Made by a program: the position numbers and the translations under genes. The notes beneath the pieces were generated by a model. It did no database searches. It saw nothing but the letters and a program-made list of their open reading frames with translations, and was not told the origin of the DNA. From Flavobacterium sp. ALD4 (lineage in GTDB: Bacteria > Bacteroidota > Bacteroidia > Flavobacteriales > Flavobacteriaceae): 64,000 bases of DNA. Within the stretch, counting starts at the first letter, position 1. The number at the start of each line of letters is the position of its first letter. Location of the stretch: NCBI RefSeq assembly GCF_002836475.1, contig NZ_PJBJ01000030.1, positions 744,001-808,000 of the forward strand, written 5' to 3'. Shown here piece by piece: positions 63,999 to 64,000 of this stretch.

Positions 63999-64000
63999 CG

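Overview
The window is a 64 kb piece of a Flavobacterium-type chromosome (phylum Bacteroidota). This rests on AT-rich coding with no Shine-Dalgarno sites, promoter -7 boxes of the TAnnTTTG type, a complete Bat (aerotolerance) operon, Bacteroidota-only families (DUF2480, DUF3078, DUF6377, DUF5689, DUF6503, DUF6646), GH97, a SusC/TonB-type receptor, and a flavobacterial order of suf genes. I see no rRNA, tRNA, CRISPR array, phage or insertion sequence.

Layout. 0-9.8 kb: yicC (cut by the left edge)-gmk-nadD; a LysR regulator divergent from a DJ-1/PfpI lipoprotein and a YqhD-like alcohol dehydrogenase; gpsA; a decayed DUF6503 gene; pheS flanked by two small conserved hypotheticals; a CvpA-like membrane protein. 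9.8-19.1 kb (minus strand): an operon moxR - DUF58 - BatD-like membrane protein - batA - batB - batC - batD - batE. It couples an AAA+ ATPase, three von Willebrand A proteins and TPR/SH3 partners at the cell envelope. 19.3-30.6 kb: mostly stand-alone metabolic genes (aldo/keto reductase, SDR, AlbA_2-domain protein, metallophosphatase, ALDH7, 3-hydroxyanthranilate dioxygenase, EEP-family hydrolase, S66 peptidase, YraN, an ACT-domain protein). A structured repeat element lies at 26.2 kb. 30.6-42.9 kb: mfd with a coupled lipoprotein, threonine dehydrogenase, an amine-oxidase-like flavoprotein, an M1 and an S8 peptidase, and a metallo-beta-lactamase-fold hydrolase. 43.1-44.4 kb: decayed M48 protease and DUF898 membrane-protein genes. 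44.5-54.8 kb: the Suf iron-sulfur cluster genes (sufA-B-C-D, then sufS-hypothetical-sufE, then sufT-like, DUF2480, DUF3078), interrupted by an opposite-strand serine hydrolase. 54.9-64 kb: hflX, a DUF6377 regulator and a GH97 glycosidase each broken by in-frame stops, an FKBP isomerase lipoprotein, a DUF5689 lipoprotein and a TonB-dependent receptor that runs off the right edge.

The most notable pattern is gene decay. Six genes at five places (DUF6503, DUF6646, DUF898 with its M48 partner, DUF6377, GH97) are broken by single nonsense codons or one-base losses in A/T runs, yet still match their families almost throughout. The essential genes between them are intact. The DUF6377/GH97 pair suggests recent loss of an alpha-glucan-type function. 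I found no clearly new multi-gene system. The best candidates for follow-up are the clean in-frame stops, the structured repeat at 26.2 kb, the tetranucleotide repeat at the batA start, and the unassigned genes inside the bat and suf operons.
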